Positions 8,115-14,100 of a stretch of DNA of 16,481 nt are shown here, piece after piece. Below the pieces are notes generated by a model. The model did not search any database. It had not been told where the DNA came from and worked only from the letters and a program-made list of their open reading frames with translations. The DNA is from Bacteroidota bacterium. Lineage in GTDB: Bacteria; Bacteroidota; Ignavibacteria; Kapaibacteriales; UBA2268. How positions within the stretch are numbered: position 1 is the stretch's first letter; every line of letters begins with the position of its first letter. The stretch spans positions 1-16,481 of the forward strand of contig JAFRQN010000237.1 in NCBI GenBank assembly GCA_017428585.1, in the 5' to 3' direction. The position numbers and the translations under genes were made by a program.

Positions 8115-11100
8115 TATATTTCCTGTTTCTTCTGCAGTATTTATTATCGTCTCGCCATTGACTGTAAGAGTACCATCTACTGTAACACCTTGATTAACAT
8201 GAAGTGAATCATTTACCACAACAGCTTTATCAGTAGCAGGATTAGAAATAGTACCATTGCCAGTAACTTTTATATTTCCAGCAACGCTGATTCCGCTATT
8301 ATCACTATCTTGAGTTATAATAGATTCTTTAACAATTTTCTTATTGCTATTGTCTACGCCTGCTAAAATTACTTTACCATCACCAATAGCAGCACCGCCA
8401 GCCAATTTAGATCTATAAAGAGAACCATCTGTTATCTCATCTAATACAGTTGTTGTTGTAAATCCTGTAGCATTAGAATTGATTTTTACAATTCCATTGA
8501 TAGAGAAATTATTAACACCTGCCAGCTTATTTGGTGTTACATTTGCATCAGCAATCTTATCTGTTGTTACCGCATTATTTGCAAGATCTTCTGCTGCAAT
8601 AGTACCATTTGCTATCTTAGCTGATGTTACTGCATTTGCAGCGAGTTTAGCAGTTCCAACAGCACCATTATTTATTGATGTTGTATATGCATTGTTGGAA
8701 TAAGTTATAGAAACATCAGTATTTGTTGTAGAACCAAGTGCATTTGCTTTTGTTTCTAATGCTGATAAACGATTTGTTAAATCTGTTGGTATAGTTATAT
8801 CTGCTGTTTCAAAACCATCACCAGCAGCATTAACTTTAACAAATTTATCAGCAGTAAATGTACCTGATAATTTGTCAGGTGTTACTGCATTATTAGCAAG
8901 TTTAGCTGTTGTTACATTGCCGTCTGCTATCTTTGCTGATGTTACTGCATTTGCTGCAATAGAAGCTGTAGTAGATGTAAATGTTACATCGCCTGTTACA
9001 CCTAATGGTACATAATCACTTAACTTAGTATCAACTTCACCTTTTGTATACACATCAGATGCATTAGCTTTGCCAGCAAGTCCTGTTTCTAATGCTGAAT
9101 TTGTTGCATAATCTGATAATGTTGTTGTTAAGCTTGATGTTGTTACATAATTATCTAAGTCTGAAGTATTAACTTTACCAGCAAGCAATCCATCTACTTC
9201 TGTCTTTGTATATGTAGTTGATTTATCTGCAAATTTTTCATCTGCTGCTGTTTTTGTATAAACATCTGCTGTATTAGCTTTATTTGCAACTGTTGTTTGT
9301 AACTCTGCAACATCTTTTACTAAACCAGATTGTGCGTTTCCAACTGTTGTCTTTAACGAATTAACATCTGTAGTTAAATTTGTTATATTCGTTTCTGCTG
9401 TTCCTACACGTGTTGTCAAGGCTGTTAAATCTGATTGTGATGCTTTACTATTAACTGATGTCTGCAATGCTGAAATAGCTGCTGCATTATCAGCAACACC
9501 TTTTGTTAATCCGCTGTTTGCATCACCTATTGCTGTTGTATGTCCTGCAACTGTTGTTTGTAATGTTTCTAATGCTGATTGATCTGCTTTTGCTGCAAGT
9601 GATGATTGTAAGTCTGCAACATCTTTTACTAAACCAGATTGTGCATCTCCAACTGTACCTTCTAATGCTGTTACTCGATTATTTAAATTAGTTGGTAATA
9701 TATCATCAATTGCTGTTGTCTTAAAGTTGCCAGTAGTACCATCAACTGTAACAAGTCCGCCTGCTGATAATGTATTATTGCCTTTTGCTAACTTAGATAC
9801 AGTTACTGCTTCATTTGCAAGATCTTCTGCTGCAATAGTACCATCTGCTATCTTAGCTGATGTTATTGCATTAGCTACTATAGTAGATGTTGTACCTGAG
9901 AAGGTTACATCCCCTGTAGTTGTTAATGGAACATAATTTGATAATTCTGTTTTATCTGCCTTTCCAGATTGTAAGTTCGATATAGCTGCTGCATTATCTG
10001 CAACTCCTTTTGTTAATCCGCTGTTTGCATCACCTATTGCTGTTGTATGTCCTGCAACTGTTGTTTGTAATGTTGCTAAATCTGATTGATTTGCTTTATC
10101 TGCAAGTGCTGCTTTTGTTGCAAACTTATCATCTGCTTGTGTCTTTGTATATACATCAGCTGAATTAGCTTTTGCACCAACTAAATTATCTACTTCTGTC
10201 TTTGTGTATGTTGTTGATTGTGGTGCATAAGTATTTGATGCCTCTGTCTTGGTTAAATAATTTGCTAATTCTGATGCATCTGCTTTAGCATCAAGTGCTG
10301 TTGTTGTTGCATAACCTTGTAATGTTGTTGTTAACTCTGATTCTGTTACAAAGCCAGTTACATCTGCATTGATAAAGTTACCATCTGCATCTACTGTTAT
10401 CAAATCACCTGCTGTTAAAGCATTTCCACCTGCTAAATTTGCTTTTGTTATTGTATTAGAAGCTATCTTAGCTCCTGTTACTGCTCCAGCTGCAAGTTTA
10501 TCAGTTCCAACTGCACCATTATCTATTGTTAATGTATAATCATTAGTATAACTTATTGTAACATCACCTTTATCACCAACTAATTTTCCAACTTGGGTTG
10601 TTAAATCTGCAATATTATTTGTATTTGCTGTTACTCGTTCATCTAATTTTACATTGCCTATTGTGGCTGAATTAACTGTACCTTCTAATGTTGTTACACG
10701 ATCCTTTAATCCAGTAGTTGCAGTATTTACTGTAGCTTCTAACGCAGTTACTCGATTATTTAAATTAGTTGGTAATATATCATCAATTGCTGTTGTCTTA
10801 AAGTTGCCAGTAGTACCATCTACTGTAACAAGTCCGCCTGCTGATAATGTATTATTGCCTTTTGCTAACTTAGATACAGTTACTGCTTCATTTGCAAGAT
10901 CTTCTGCTGCAATTGTACCATTTGCTATCATTGTTGATGTTACCTTACCTTCACCTATAGTAGATGTTGTTCCTGAGAAGGTTACATCGCCTGTAGTTGT
11001 TAATGGAACATATTTTGCTAACTCTGTATTTACTTCTGCTTTTGTATATGTATCAGATTTATCTGCTTTTGCATTAAGTGCTGTATTTAAATCCGTTGTT

Positions 11101-14100
11101 GTTGTATAATTCTCCAATGCTGTTGTTATTGCTGTATTTGTTTCAGTTTTTGTATATACTTGATCCTTTGTATATACATTTCCAGCTAATGCCTCTAAAG
11201 CTGTTTTATCTGCTTTGCCAGATTGTAAATTAGATATATCTGTTGTATGACCAGCAACTGTTGTTTCTAAGGATTTTGCTGCAAATCTTCCATCAGCCTC
11301 ATCTTTTGTATAGACATCATTTGTTGTATATACATTTGCTTTTACAAAGTTATTATTTGCATCTACTGATAAAATACCACCTTGTGCAAAATCTGTTCCT
11401 AATGCTAACTTGCCTGCTGTTACATTTGCATCTGCTATCTTACCTGTTGTTACCGCATTTTCATTTATTGATGTTGTATATACATCGTTTTCATAGCCTA
11501 TTGTAACATCTCCATGATTTCCTACTAACTCTGTTTTACTTGCTTTTGTTGCAAGTCCATCATTTAATGCTTGTTGTGTTGCATAAGTTGCTTGCAAATC
11601 AGCTGTTGTTGTATAAGCTCCTAATGCTGTTGTTATTGCATTATTAGTTTCGCTCTTTGTATATACTTGATCCTTTGTATATACATTTCCAGCTAATGTT
11701 TCTAAATCAGATTGACTTGCCTTTTGATTTACTGTTGCTATTGTGGCATAAGTTGATTCTGCATCAGCTGTTGTTAGATAAGCATTTAAGTCTGTTTTAT
11801 CTGCCTTACCTGCAAGTCCTGTTTCTAATGCTGTTGTAGTTGCAAACTTAGCATCAGCTTGTGCTTGTGTATATACATCAGCAATATTAGCTTTTGTCTC
11901 TAATGTTGCATTAATTGTAGAAACTTTGCTGTCTATTTCACCTTTTGTATAGACATTATTTGCATCTGCTTTGCCTGCAACTGTGGTTTGTAAATCTGCT
12001 ACTTTCTTTACTAAGCCTGTATCTGCATGAGTTACTGTACTATTCAATGTATTAAATGCTTCTAAATCTGCTTTTCCTGCTAATAATGTATTAGTTTCAG
12101 TCTTTGTATATACATCATTTGCTGTATATACATTTGCTTTAACAAAATTACCATTTCCATCAACTGCTAATACATCATTTGCATTTAAATTAGAACCGCC
12201 TGCTAACTTAGCTTTAGTTACGGCTTCATTATCTATTACTGCTGTATATACATCATTTGCATAACCTACTGTAATATCGCCTAAATCACCGCTTAACTTA
12301 TCAAGTTTTGCATCCAATGTTGAAATGTTTTGTGTATTTCCAGCAACATTTGTTTCTAATGTATTAACTTGTTTTACTAATCCTGAATTTTCATCTCCAA
12401 CTATACCTTTCAATGTTGTTATGTCGTCTGTATTTGTTTCAACTTGTCCAGTTAATGTATTTACTGTTGCTATTGTTGCATAAGTTGCTTGCAAATCAGC
12501 TGTTGTTGTATAAGCTCCTAATGCTGTTGTTATTGCAGCATCAGTTTCACCCTTTGTATATACTTGATCCTTTGTATATACATTTCCAGCTAATGCCTCT
12601 AAAGCAGATTGATCTGCTTTGCCAGATTGTAAGTTAGTTATATCTGTTGTATTGTCTGTTACTTTCTTTACCAAGCCTGTTGTTGGATCATTTACTGTAG
12701 TTTCTAATGCTGTTACTCGTCCTTCTAATCCTGTTGTAATACTATTTAGAGTTGTTGTTGTAAAGCCTGTACCATTAGAATTTACTGTAACAAGACCATC
12801 AGGAGCAAGTGTACCCGCCAATTTACCTGGTGTTACATTTCCATCTGCTATCTTAGCTGTTGTTACCGCATCATTATCTATTGTTATTGTATAATCATTA
12901 GTGTAACCTATTGTAACATCACCTTTATCACCAACTAAATTTCCAACTTTAGTATCTAATGCCTCTAAAGCTGTTTTATCTGCCTTACCTGCAAGTCCTG
13001 TTTCTAATGCTGTTGTTGTTGCATAATCTGATAATGTTGTTGTCAAACTTGATGTTGTTACATAGCCAGCTAATTTAGTATCTACATCTGTCTTTGTATA
13101 AGTAGTTGATTTATCTGCTTTAGCATCTAACAATCCATCTGCTTGTGCTTTTGTATATACATTATCAGCATCTGCTTTTCCAGCAAGTCCTGTTTCTAAT
13201 GCTGTTGTTGTTGCATAAGTTGCTTCTAAATCAGCTGTTGTTGTATAAGCTTCTAATGCTGTTGTTATTGCATTATTAGTTTCGCTCTTTGTATATACAT
13301 CTGATGAATTAGCTTTTGCATTAACTAAATTATCAACTTCTGTCTTTGTGTATGTTGTTGATTTATCTGCTTTAGCAGCAAGTGCTGTATTTAAATCCGT
13401 TGTTGTTGTATAATTCTCCAATGCTGTTGTTATAGCTGTATTTGTTTCAGTTTTTGTATATACTTGATCCTTTGTATATACATTTCCAGCTAATGTTTCT
13501 AAAGCAGATTTATCTGCTTTAAGTGCTAATTGTTCATCTACATAAGTTTTATCTGCTTTGCCAGATTGTAAATTAGATATATCTGTTGTATGTCCAGCAA
13601 CTGTAGTTTCTAATGTTGTTACACGATCTTTTAATCCAGTAGTTGCAGTATTTACTGTAGTTTCTAATGCTCCTACACGTGTTTCTAATCCATTTGTAAT
13701 ATCATTTACTGATGTTGTCTTAAAGCCATCACCATCAACTGTAACAAGATCACCATTAACAAAATTAGCTCCACCTGCCAGCATAGCTGTTGTAACTTTA
13801 CCTGCACCTATAGTAGATGTTGTTCCTGAGAAGGTTACATCTCCTGTAGTTGCTAATGGAACATATTTTGCTAATTCTGTATCTACGTATGTTATATCTG
13901 CATTAAGTGCTATATTGGATGTATTTGTATTAACTTGTTTTACTAATCCCGAATTTTCATCTCCAATTGTAGTCTGCAATTCTGTAATAGCTGTTGCATT
14001 ATCTGCAACACCTTTTACTAAACCAGATTGTGCATCTCCAATTGTAGTCTGCAATTCTGTAATAGCTGCTGCATTATCTGCAACATCCTTTACCAATCCG

